Of a DNA stretch of 7,852 bases, positions 1-5,884 are shown piece after piece. The first letter of the stretch is position 1. Every line of letters begins with the position of its first letter. The position numbers were made by a program, and so were the translations under genes. Location of the stretch: contig DNNJ01000179.1 in the NCBI GenBank assembly GCA_003487955.1, forward strand, positions 1 through 7,852, written 5' to 3'. Source of the DNA: Clostridiales bacterium (lineage in GTDB: Bacteria; Bacillota; Clostridia; Tissierellales; Sedimentibacteraceae). A model generated the notes under the pieces. It did not search any database. It was not told the DNA's origin and saw nothing but the letters and a program-made list of their open reading frames with translations.

Positions 1-353
1 TATTTGCCTTTAGATACTAAAATCGGGAAAAACACTTTTTCTGCAGCACGACCTTGATGAACCGGCTGAATAATTTTGTATCCGAATATGTCCTGTCCGG
101 CTTCAATAAGCTTGAAATAACTCTTTCCGCCGGCATATGATTCATCACCAAGCATTACTCCTGCCCATTGGTCTGAGCTCATAGCATTTGTGCCGCTGTC
201 TGTCAATAAATCGATGTATACGTCTTCCGCTTTTAGGTTAAACATATTATAATTTGCCTCTTTAATCTTTTGCTCCCTCTCTTGGCGAGATAACATTTTA
301 AGCGGCTCTACCATCTTAATTCTAAACGGTTCTGCAACATACTTAACATCCAT
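1..353 (-). CDS. tnaA: Tryptophanase / tyrosine phenol-lyase family enzyme, 5' part only
   Basis: The first 117 codons of a PLP-dependent beta-eliminating lyase are present; the rest lies beyond the left edge. The family cleaves L-tryptophan to indole (or L-tyrosine to phenol) plus pyruvate and ammonia, in the cytosol. The N-terminus reads [11 protein letters not shown], followed by [14 protein letters not shown] at about residues 46-59 (T51 matches the substrate-site Thr of this family), GDESYAG at 69-75 (Tyr73 matches the catalytic/PLP-phosphate Tyr) and HQGRAAE at 99-105 (the Gln-Gly-Arg PLP-phosphate loop). The ATG at 353 has AAAGGAG eight bases upstream. The stretch after HQGRAAE ([11 protein letters not shown]) looks more like tryptophanase than tyrosine phenol-lyase, but the residues that separate the two (the internal Thr, Met/Val and Arg of the substrate pocket, and the PLP lysine) are outside the window. 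The family is therefore firm and the substrate and symbol are tentative. It is divergent from the EAL gene. Confidence 0.88.
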   Translation of the reverse strand, partial: MDVKYVAEPFRIKMVEPLKMLSRQEREQKIKEANYNMFNLKAEDVYIDLLTDSGTNAMSSDQWAGVMLGDESYAGGKSYFKLIEAGQDIFGYKIIQPVHQGRAAEKVFFPILVSKGK

Positions 354-394
354 ATTGTTTTCTCCTTTTTAATTGTTAGAAAATTCTTAACTAT

Positions 395-423
395 AATTTA
401 TCATTTTAATAATATATTTGCAA
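395..423 (-). promoter_or_regulatory. Promoter of the tryptophanase-family gene
   Basis: On the minus strand TTGCAA (418-423) is followed, after exactly 17 bases, by TAAATT (395-400). The -10 is preceded by TGA, giving an extended -10 (TGnTAAATT). Each hexamer matches the sigma-A consensus at 4 of 6 positions. The predicted transcript start leaves a leader of only about 35 nt before the ATG at 353. There is no room for a tnaC-type leader peptide, and none is seen. Confidence 0.5.
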
Positions 424-485
424 CATATAATTAACTTAATTCACGGATTCCGGGGATGAAGCATTAAATTAAAGATTTAAATCAC

Positions 486-517
486 TTGTAATATTTTGTC
501 AAATATTGTAGTATAAT
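486..517 (+). promoter_or_regulatory. Candidate promoter of the EAL-domain gene, long spacer
   Basis: A perfect TATAAT -10 (512-517) lies about 47 bases before the ATG at 565. No consensus -35 is found at 16-18 bases. The best match is TTGTAA (486-491) with a 20-base spacer; TTGTCA (496-501) is only 10 bases away and cannot pair with this -10. A second TATAAT occurs at 533-538, also without a well-spaced -35. The long spacer suggests a promoter that needs an activator, or that I have paired it wrongly. Confidence 0.35.
490..507. repeat. Perfect 7-bp dyad between the EAL-gene promoter elements
   Basis: AATATTT (490-496) and AAATATT (501-507) form a perfect inverted repeat around TGTC. It lies between the putative -35 and -10 of the EAL gene, where a dimeric regulator could bind. 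The arms are purely A/T in an AT-rich region, so chance occurrence is quite possible. Confidence 0.4.
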
Positions 518-555
518 TAATAAACGTTTTTATATAATAAAGTTCTTAGTTGAAT

Positions 556-560
556 GAGGT
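556..560 (+). promoter_or_regulatory. Ribosome binding site supporting the ATG at 565
   Basis: GAGGT lies four bases before ATG 565. The spacing is short, but the upstream TTG at 550 has only a weak AAAG about eight bases before it, so the ATG is preferred. Confidence 0.55.
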
Positions 561-564
561 TATT

Positions 565-2679
565 ATGCAAAAGGTTTTCCCTTTACTTATTATATTAATT
601 ATCATTTTCTCTATTTTGTCACCATGTTATGATGCAGGAGAAATTGATTGGACAGAAGATGCGGTTGATTTTATAAACAAGCATCCTGTTAAAAAGCTTG
701 GTGTGGATTCCGGGTTGGTTCCATTTGAATCTATTGATATAGATAGTGAATATAAGGGTATCGCTGCAGATTATATTTCATTGATCAGTGAGAAAACCGG
801 CATACAATTTGAAGTTGTAAAAGGATTTTATTTCCTTGTTTTTTTTGCGGCTGTTGTTATGGCAGTTTCATTTTACTGGATAATCCGCTTGAAAAAAGAA
901 ATACAAAAAAGGGAGCTTATTCAAATTGAATTACAGCATTTATATGAACAAAGGCTCCATGAGCAGAGTTTAACAGTCGATGTAGTAGAGGAGTCTTTGA
1001 AGGAGAGTGAGCGCAGTAAATCAGTACTGCTTTCCCATCTTCCGGGGTTGGCATATAGATGCAATTATGACCGGGATTGGACGATGCAGTATGTTTCGGC
1101 GGGATGTTTTAATCTAACCGGATATACACCTGAAAACCTGATAAATAACAAAGACCTGTCTTATAACGACTTAATCGCACCTGAGTATCGCAAGCCTCTT
1201 TGGAAAGAATGGAAGCGTATCTTAGCTAAGAAGTTACCTTTTAAATATGAATATAAGATAATGACAGCCCAGGGAGAACGGAAATGGGTTCTTGAGATGG
1301 GACAAGGAGTTTATGATAATGAAGGCGAAGTGGAAGCTCTTGAAGGAATTGTTCTTGATATTTCAGATCGAAAGGAATTTGAGGATAACCTTAAATTTAT
1401 TAGTGAACATGATACATGGACAGGACTGTATAATCGCAGATATTTAGAAAATCTTTTAGCTCATGATGCACAAATGCAGTCAACGGACAAAAGAGTTGTT
1501 ATCAGTATTAATTTAAGCAGGATACATTCATTAAGTTTGTCTTATGGATTTCATTATAGTATGGAAGTGATTAAAAAAGCTGCAAATGCTCTTAAGAAGC
1601 ATTGTACCGTTGAGAGACAATTATATTATCCATATGAAAATCGTTTTGTTTTCTATATAAAAAATTATAAGGATATAAATGAATTAACGGAATTTTGTGA
1701 GGATGTTATCAGTACATTGGAATCAGTTCTAAGCATAGAAAGAATCGGCGGAGGTATCGGGATTGTCGAAATAGACGAAGATAATAAAGATGACATTCAG
1801 CTATTGTTAAAGAATCTTCTGATTGCATCTGAAAAAGCAATAGGCTTGTATGACAAAGAATTTGGATTTTGTTTTTTTAATACAGATATGGAAGCGGAAA
1901 TAATCCGCAAAGAAGAGATAAAATATGAGCTTGCTCAAATTGAAGCAGATGAAAATTATGATGGTATATTTATGCAATTTCAGCCTATTCTTGATATTAA
2001 GTCAAACAGAATATCAGATTTTGAAGCTTTAGTCAGGATAAAAAGCAACACGCAAGATTTGTTAATGCCCTTGGAGTTTATTCCTATAGCTGAAGAAACA
2101 AAGCTCATTATTCCTTTAGGCTATAAAATTTTTGTTCAGGCATTTAAATTCCTAAACAAGTTGAAGGAAAACGGATATGTTAATATTAACGTATCAATAA
2201 ACATTTCTGTAGTACAGCTGGTAGAGGATAATTTTATTAAAAATCTTTTTGAGCTGATAGATGAAATGCAGGTTAATCCTGCAAATATTATCCTTGAGAT
2301 TACAGAATCAATGTTTGCTATGGACTATTATGAAATAAATGGTATTTTAGGCATACTGAAAAAGTTGGGGATAAAAATTGCCTTAGATGACTTTGGCACA
2401 GGTTATTCCTCATTAGCCAGGGAACGCGAGCTAAATGTCAATATAGTGAAAATTGATAAATACTTTAGTGATAAAATATTACTTGATTATAAGGAGTCTA
2501 TAACAAATGACATTATATCAATGGCGCATAAGTTGGGTCACAGTGTAATAGCAGAAGGGGTAGAACACGAAGAGCAAAGACAATACTATGAAAATTGCGG
2601 ATGCGACAAATTACAGGGATATTTGATTAGTGAGCCTCTTGATATAAATGCAGCAATTGAATTTCTTGAAAAACAATGA
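565..2679 (+). CDS. Membrane-anchored PAS-GGDEF(degenerate)-EAL protein, probable c-di-GMP phosphodiesterase with truncated sensor domain
   Basis: Predicted to hydrolyse c-di-GMP to pGpG at the inner face of the membrane. Domains of the 704-residue product in order: signal sequence/membrane segment (about 4-20); a stub resembling the start of a family 3 solute-binding (PBPb) sensor (about 32-87); a transmembrane helix (88-108); a charged linker; PAS (about 151-270, ending with the PAC-like VLDISDRK); a degenerate GGDEF domain (about 276-440); and EAL (about 450-704). The GGDEF half keeps the HDTWTGLYNRR start, but the signature position reads YENRF (357-361), so cyclase activity is not expected. 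The EAL half keeps E487-A-L, N546, E578, D608-D609 in DDFGTGYSS, K629, E664 and Q684, so it should be active. I chose the ATG at 565 because GAGGT (556-560) stands just before it. An in-frame TTG at 550 has no good ribosome binding site. The sensor stub is only about 55 residues where about 220 are usual. Confidence 0.9.
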   Translation: MQKVFPLLIILIIIFSILSPCYDAGEIDWTEDAVDFINKHPVKKLGVDSGLVPFESIDIDSEYKGIAADYISLISEKTGIQFEVVKGFYFLVFFAAVVMAVSFYWIIRLKKEIQKRELIQIELQHLYEQRLHEQSLTVDVVEESLKESERSKSVLLSHLPGLAYRCNYDRDWTMQYVSAGCFNLTGYTPENLINNKDLSYNDLIAPEYRKPLWKEWKRILAKKLPFKYEYKIMTAQGERKWVLEMGQGVYDNEGEVEALEGIVLDISDRKEFEDNLKFISEHDTWTGLYNRRYLENLLAHDAQMQSTDKRVVISINLSRIHSLSLSYGFHYSMEVIKKAANALKKHCTVERQLYYPYENRFVFYIKNYKDINELTEFCEDVISTLESVLSIERIGGGIGIVEIDEDNKDDIQLLLKNLLIASEKAIGLYDKEFGFCFFNTDMEAEIIRKEEIKYELAQIEADENYDGIFMQFQPILDIKSNRISDFEALVRIKSNTQDLLMPLEFIPIAEETKLIIPLGYKIFVQAFKFLNKLKENGYVNINVSINISVVQLVEDNFIKNLFELIDEMQVNPANIILEITESMFAMDYYEINGILGILKKLGIKIALDDFGTGYSSLARERELNVNIVKIDKYFSDKILLDYKESITNDIISMAHKLGHSVIAEGVEHEEQRQYYENCGCDKLQGYLISEPLDINAAIEFLEKQ

Positions 2680-2711
2680 ATCTATTGATATTACTATAAA
2701 AAGTTAAGAAC

Positions 2712-2796
2712 GAGGACATTCCTTTAAAAGCTATCCCATATAGAATTACCAGACTTTGAAGGGGTGTTCCTATTCCATTATTAAAGGTGTGTCCTC
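2712..2796. repeat. 85-bp imperfect inverted repeat between convergent genes
   Basis: The left arm GAGGACATTCCTTTAA (2712-2727) pairs with TTAAAGGTGTGTCCTC (2781-2796) at 14 of 16 positions; the two mismatches are adjacent, in the middle of the arms. The 53-base interior can form small additional stems: CTAT/ATAG near 2731-2743, and GAATTACC (2743-2750) with GGTGTTC (2763-2769). It fills most of the 149-bp gap between the EAL gene and the threonine dehydrogenase gene. No transposase, clear target duplication or long T tract is present. It may be a MITE-like element, a structured RNA, or a two-way terminator for the convergent pair. Confidence 0.65.
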
Positions 2797-2828
2797 ATAA
2801 CACTGATAGTCCTTTCTTGATACACTTG

Positions 2829-3791
2829 TTATCCTTGAATATTTAATTTAATTCTTAATTTTTCAAGCATGTCTTTTGTCATGGCATCTAAGTCATATTT
2901 CGGATTCCAATCCCATTCTTCTTTAGCATCAGAATCATCTAAAGAATTAGGCCATGAATCTGCTATTTCTTGTCTTACAGGATCAACATCATATTCAAGC
3001 TTAAATTCAGGTATAAATTTTCTTATGGATGCTGATAGCATTTCAGGTTCAAAACTCATGGCAGAAACGTTAAAGGCATTACGGTGTTTTAGTCTGTCCG
3101 GAGCTGCTTCTATTAAGTCAATGATTGCTCTTAATGCATCCGGCATATACATCATATCCATATAGGTTCCCTTTTGAATAAAGCTTGAGTATTTTTTACT
3201 TTTCAAGGCTTCATAGTATATATGAACTGCATAATCCGTTGTTCCTCCTCCGGGCAGCGTAGCGTATGAAATAAGTCCTGGGAAACGAACACCTCTTGTG
3301 TCAACACCGAACTTTTTATAGTAATAGTCACATAATAATTCACCGGCGACCTTAGTTACTCCGTACATGGTGGTTGGTCTTTGAATTGTATCCTGGGGAG
3401 TATTATCCTTTGGGGTTGAAGGTCCAAAGGCAGCAATGGATGATGGTGTGAATACCATGCAGTTTTTTTCTTTAGCAATTCCTAAAATGTTGTACAGACC
3501 GTTCATATTTATGTTCCAACATTGCTGAGGATCTTTTTCTCCTGTGGCAGATAGTATGGCAGCAAGGTTTACAATTGTGTTTATTTTATATTTATCTACT
3601 GCTGATGCCAATGTTTCAGGGTCATTCACATCAATGACTTCAAATGGACCGGATTCAATAAGTTTCTCATGTCCTTCCTTTATTCTTCTGCTGCTTGCTA
3701 CTACATTGTCTGAACCGTAAATCCTTCGCATTTCTTCAGTTAATTCGGAGCCTATTTGTCCCAATGCTCCTGTTATTAAAATTTTTCTCAA
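2829..3791 (-). CDS. L-threonine 3-dehydrogenase, NAD-dependent, short-chain (SDR) type
   Basis: Oxidises L-threonine at C3 with NAD+ to 2-amino-3-ketobutyrate, which glycine C-acetyltransferase (Kbl) would convert to glycine and acetyl-CoA. It is the extended-SDR enzyme type found in animals and some bacteria, not the zinc MDR enzyme of E. coli. The 320-residue product starts RKILITGALGQIG (the GxxGxxG NAD-binding loop at 8-14). It continues with the NLAAILSATGEKDP segment, PSSIAAFGPSTP around the active-site Ser (117-118), YGVTK (Tyr143, Lys147 of the YxxxK catalytic motif), and the family-typical GVRFPGLIS and GGGTTDYAV segments. The length fits the family at about 315-320. The ORF could extend 20 codons further to an ATG at 3851, but that extension falls outside the family length and would swallow the ribosome binding site, so I use the TTG at 3791. 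The gene appears monocistronic; no kbl is adjacent in this window. Confidence 0.92.
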   Translation of the reverse strand: MRKILITGALGQIGSELTEEMRRIYGSDNVVASSRRIKEGHEKLIESGPFEVIDVNDPETLASAVDKYKINTIVNLAAILSATGEKDPQQCWNINMNGLYNILGIAKEKNCMVFTPSSIAAFGPSTPKDNTPQDTIQRPTTMYGVTKVAGELLCDYYYKKFGVDTRGVRFPGLISYATLPGGGTTDYAVHIYYEALKSKKYSSFIQKGTYMDMMYMPDALRAIIDLIEAAPDRLKHRNAFNVSAMSFEPEMLSASIRKFIPEFKLEYDVDPVRQEIADSWPNSLDDSDAKEEWDWNPKYDLDAMTKDMLEKLRIKLNIQG

Positions 3792-3797
3792 TTTTTT

Positions 3798-3804
3798 ACC
3801 TCCC
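3798..3804 (-). promoter_or_regulatory. Ribosome binding site fixing a TTG start for threonine dehydrogenase
   Basis: GGGAGGT on the minus strand stands six bases before TTG (3791-3789), which begins the conserved MRKILITG. The in-frame ATG at 3806 overlaps this site, and the one at 3851 lies upstream of it. TTG is therefore the most likely initiation codon. Confidence 0.8.
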
Positions 3805-3841
3805 ATAAATTGACTATGTGCAACTATGTATTTACATATAT

Positions 3842-3870
3842 ATGATAACATAAAATTTGAAAAATATAAA
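3842..3870 (-). promoter_or_regulatory. Candidate extended -10 promoter of threonine dehydrogenase
   Basis: On the minus strand TGT precedes TATCAT (3842-3847), a 5-of-6 match to the consensus -10 with the extended TGn. Seventeen bases upstream is a weak -35, TTTATA (3865-3870). The leader to the TTG start would be about 45 nt. The region is very AT-rich, so other pairings are possible. Confidence 0.4.
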
Positions 3871-3920
3871 CAAAAGTTTTACTATTTTATTCAACAAAAA
3901 ACAAGAATTGTCTTTAGATA

Positions 3921-3935
3921 GAGGACATTTTTGTC
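3921..3935. repeat. GAGGACATT motif with GACA-TTTT-TGTC palindrome
   Basis: GAGGACATTTTTGTC contains a 4-bp inverted repeat (GACA 3924-3927, TGTC 3932-3935). Its first nine bases are identical to the outer left arm of the inverted repeat at 2712. It lies in the gap of about 300 bp between the divergent threonine dehydrogenase and amidohydrolase genes. It could be a remnant end of a mobile element or a regulator site; nothing coding accompanies it. Confidence 0.4.
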
Positions 3936-3940
3936 TGGTT

Positions 3941-4017
3941 AATTACTATGAGGTTAATATTCATAATTGATATTGGTTGAAGAAAATGTTATTATCGAAT
4001 AAATAAAATTACTATGA
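3941..4017. repeat. 11-bp direct repeat pair bracketing the amidohydrolase promoter
   Basis: AATTACTATGA occurs at 3941-3951 and again at 4007-4017, 66 bp apart in the same orientation. The first copy lies upstream of the -35. The second lies just after the predicted transcription start of the rightward operon. The placement would suit paired operator sites, though the motif is AT-rich. Confidence 0.4.
3967..3995 (+). promoter_or_regulatory. Promoter of the amidohydrolase operon
   Basis: TTGATA (3967-3972, 5 of 6 to TTGACA) is followed after 17 bases by TATTAT (3990-3995, 5 of 6 to TATAAT). The -10 is preceded by TGT, giving an extended -10. This is the best sigma-A promoter in the window. 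The predicted start near 4002 leaves a leader of about 87 nt that contains the tandem CCCCAAAGTT repeat. Confidence 0.7.
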
Positions 4018-4042
4018 ATGAAACTTAGCGGAATTCCAAGGT

Positions 4043-4068
4043 CCGTCCCCAAAGTTCCCCAAAGTTCC
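4043..4068 (-). repeat. GGGACGG-type repeat with 10-bp tandem duplication
   Basis: On the plus strand CCCCAAAGTT is present twice in tandem (4047-4056 and 4057-4066), followed by CC. Read on the minus strand this is GGAACTTTGGGG repeated and running into GGGACGG (4043-4049). The block is markedly GC-rich against its AT-rich surroundings and lies in the leader of the amidohydrolase gene, ending about 11 bases before its ribosome binding site. The GGGACGG core recurs at 6875 and 7314. Confidence 0.55.
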
Positions 4069-4088
4069 ACACCTGTAGAAGGAGAGAT

Positions 4089-5204
4089 ATGAATAAGAAA
4101 AATTATGAGCTGTCAGTACAATTGCGCCATGAATTACATGAACATCCGGAGCTTTCCAATAGTGAAGAATGGACAAAAAAACATTTGATTCAGTTTTTAA
4201 AAGAACATACAAATTTGGAAATAGTGGACAGAGGCCGCTGGTTCTATGCTGTATATAAAGCAGCTCCCGGAAAGAAAAACATAGCATTTCGTGCAGATTT
4301 TGATGCGGTCCCGATAGATGAATATATAGATATTCCCTACGGGTCTAATATTCATGGTATTTCACACAAATGCGGACATGACGGGCATTCGGCATCATTG
4401 GCAGGCTTTGCGCTGGAAATTGATCAATATGGGGCTGAAAATAATGTCTACTTTTTATTTCAGCATGCTGAAGAAACCGGAGATGGAGCAAAAGAAGCAG
4501 CTGTATTTATAACAGAAAATAATATTGATGAAATATATGCGTATCATAATATGAGCGGTGTACCGTATAAAGCTGTTGCTGTGAAAAACGGAGTCAGTTT
4601 TTGTGCTTCAAAGGGTATGATAATACATATGCAAGGTATGCCTTCACATGCAAGCATGCCGGAGAAGGGAAAAAATCCAGCCTTTGCTATTGCAAATATA
4701 ATAAGTGCTGTTCCTGAATATACTTCACCTGATAAATATAAAGGAATGGTTCTATGCACTGTAATACAAGCAGCTGTAGGGGAGAGAGCTTTTGGTACAA
4801 GTGCAAGCAAGGGTGAGCTGTTACTGACTATCCGCGCTTTATATGAAGAAGAAATGTATATGCTGCAGAAAAAAATTGAGGAGCTGTCGAAGGAAGAAGC
4901 AGAAAAGTACGGATTAAAGGTAAGTTTCGAGTACGTTGATGTTTTCCCCGAAACGTATAATCATGCTGAAAGTGTTGATAAAATCAGAAAGGCAGCAAAA
5001 AATAAAGGATACGAATTGATAGAAATGAAGCATGCAATCAGAAGCTCAGAGGATTTTGGATATTACACAAAATTAACCAAGGGTGCAATCTTTTTAATCG
5101 GGAATGGAGAAGATTACCCGGCTGTTCACATTAACAAATATGATTTCAGGGATGAACTGATAGAAATTGCCGCAGACTTATTTAGGGAAATATTGCTGCA
5201 TTAA
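4089..5204 (+). CDS. M20D-family amidohydrolase (N-acyl-amino-acid / hippurate hydrolase-like)
   Basis: A cytosolic metal-dependent hydrolase expected to cleave an amide bond in N-acyl amino acids or similar conjugates; the exact substrate cannot be read from sequence. The 371-residue length is close to the family norm. It shows RADFDAVPIDE (68-78; usually RADMDALP), HKCGHDGH (93-100, metal ligands Cys95 and His97), the QHAEE glutamates (125-129; usually QPAEE) with E128/E129 as catalytic base and ligand, His153, a dimerisation/lid region about 170-285, SSEDFGYY (319-326) and the C-terminal ligand His347 in AVHINKYDF. The full ligand set is present, so it should be active. The start ATG follows AAGGAG with a short 4-base gap. 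It is the first gene of a probable operon with the phosphoesterase (43-bp gap) and the orphan gene. No signal peptide is present. Confidence 0.88.
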   Translation: MNKKNYELSVQLRHELHEHPELSNSEEWTKKHLIQFLKEHTNLEIVDRGRWFYAVYKAAPGKKNIAFRADFDAVPIDEYIDIPYGSNIHGISHKCGHDGHSASLAGFALEIDQYGAENNVYFLFQHAEETGDGAKEAAVFITENNIDEIYAYHNMSGVPYKAVAVKNGVSFCASKGMIIHMQGMPSHASMPEKGKNPAFAIANIISAVPEYTSPDKYKGMVLCTVIQAAVGERAFGTSASKGELLLTIRALYEEEMYMLQKKIEELSKEEAEKYGLKVSFEYVDVFPETYNHAESVDKIRKAAKNKGYELIEMKHAIRSSEDFGYYTKLTKGAIFLIGNGEDYPAVHINKYDFRDELIEIAADLFREILLH

Positions 5205-5247
5205 ATAAGTAACTATGCGGTAACAAGTGACATAGGAGAAAAATTAT

Positions 5248-5871
5248 ATGAAAAGTATAAAGGATGTTTGCAAAGAACTTATATGCATAATTAATTATCC
5301 TCATATTTCAGAGACTTTGTTAAAGGATATAAAAGGACCTGTATTGCTGCATATAAGCGATACGCCTTCAGAAATCTACAATGGTATTTTTAAAATAATA
5401 GATATTCTGAAGCCTCAATATATAATACATACTGGTGACTTGGTGGATAATATTAAGTTAGAGGTTCATAAAGACAGAGTCAACAGCTATTGCAATAGAG
5501 TCGAAGAACTCGTCGAAGGCTTGGAGAAGAATGACACTAAAGTTTATTATTTTATGGGTAATCATGATAATTACGAAGCTATATGCCAATTTACAAAGAA
5601 TGGTACAATTTTAGAAGAAGGGCTCTTGAAAATAGGAGATTGCAGCTTTACAGCGGGGCATTACCACAAAGAATATTCATGTAAAGCAGATTTTAATCTT
5701 TATGGTCATAGTTTTGAACCTGGTCATTACAAAAAAGATGGTACAATTGGTTTAAACGGTGTATTAAATATTAATATAATTGATTTGTCCAATAAACGGG
5801 TATTTCATATAAATTATCCTAATTGTACAAATCGTTTAAGACGTATGGAATCAAAGAAAATGGGTTTATAA
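5248..5871 (+). CDS. YfcE-like calcineurin-type metallophosphoesterase with variant first motif
   Basis: The 207-residue protein has the metallophosphoesterase motif series: HISDTP (35-40), TGDLVDN (62-68), MGNHDN (103-108), AGHYH (136-140) and YGHS (152-155). This fold hydrolyses phosphomono- or diesters using two metals. The first motif is normally D-x-H; here it is D38-T-P40, so one metal-binding His is missing. The remaining Asp64, Asn105, His106, His138 and His154-type ligands are in place. The protein may therefore use a different metal arrangement, or be weakly active. It is somewhat longer than typical YfcE (160-180 residues) because of a roughly 30-residue N-terminal lead. AGGAG (5234-5238) is nine bases before the ATG. 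It sits in the same probable operon as the amidohydrolase, with only 13 bp to the next gene. Substrate unknown. Confidence 0.78.
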   Translation: MKSIKDVCKELICIINYPHISETLLKDIKGPVLLHISDTPSEIYNGIFKIIDILKPQYIIHTGDLVDNIKLEVHKDRVNSYCNRVEELVEGLEKNDTKVYYFMGNHDNYEAICQFTKNGTILEEGLLKIGDCSFTAGHYHKEYSCKADFNLYGHSFEPGHYKKDGTIGLNGVLNINIIDLSNKRVFHINYPNCTNRLRRMESKKMGL

Positions 5872-5884
5872 AAAGGGGGATATT

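Noticed and set aside
354..390. Possible tnaC-like leader peptide before the tryptophanase gene
   Set aside because: The predicted leader is about 35 nt, and no short ORF with a Trp codon is present.
496..517. TTGTCA and TATAAT as a -35/-10 pair
   Set aside because: The spacer is only 10 bases, incompatible with sigma-A binding to both.
622..633. Lipobox in the EAL protein's signal sequence (LSPC)
   Set aside because: Pro at the -1 position does not fit the Gly/Ala/Ser rule, so lipidation is unlikely.
2869..3165. 98-codon open frame on the plus strand opposite threonine dehydrogenase
   Set aside because: It is antisense to a well-conserved gene, has Ser/Ala-rich low-information sequence, no family resemblance and no ribosome binding site that stands out.
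4012..4287. 91-codon open frame on the minus strand across the amidohydrolase start
   Set aside because: It overlaps the M20 coding region and the repeat-bearing leader, and its translation resembles no protein family.
4544..4810. 88-codon minus-strand open frame inside the amidohydrolase gene
   Set aside because: It is a shadow frame of a conserved gene with no independent start signals.
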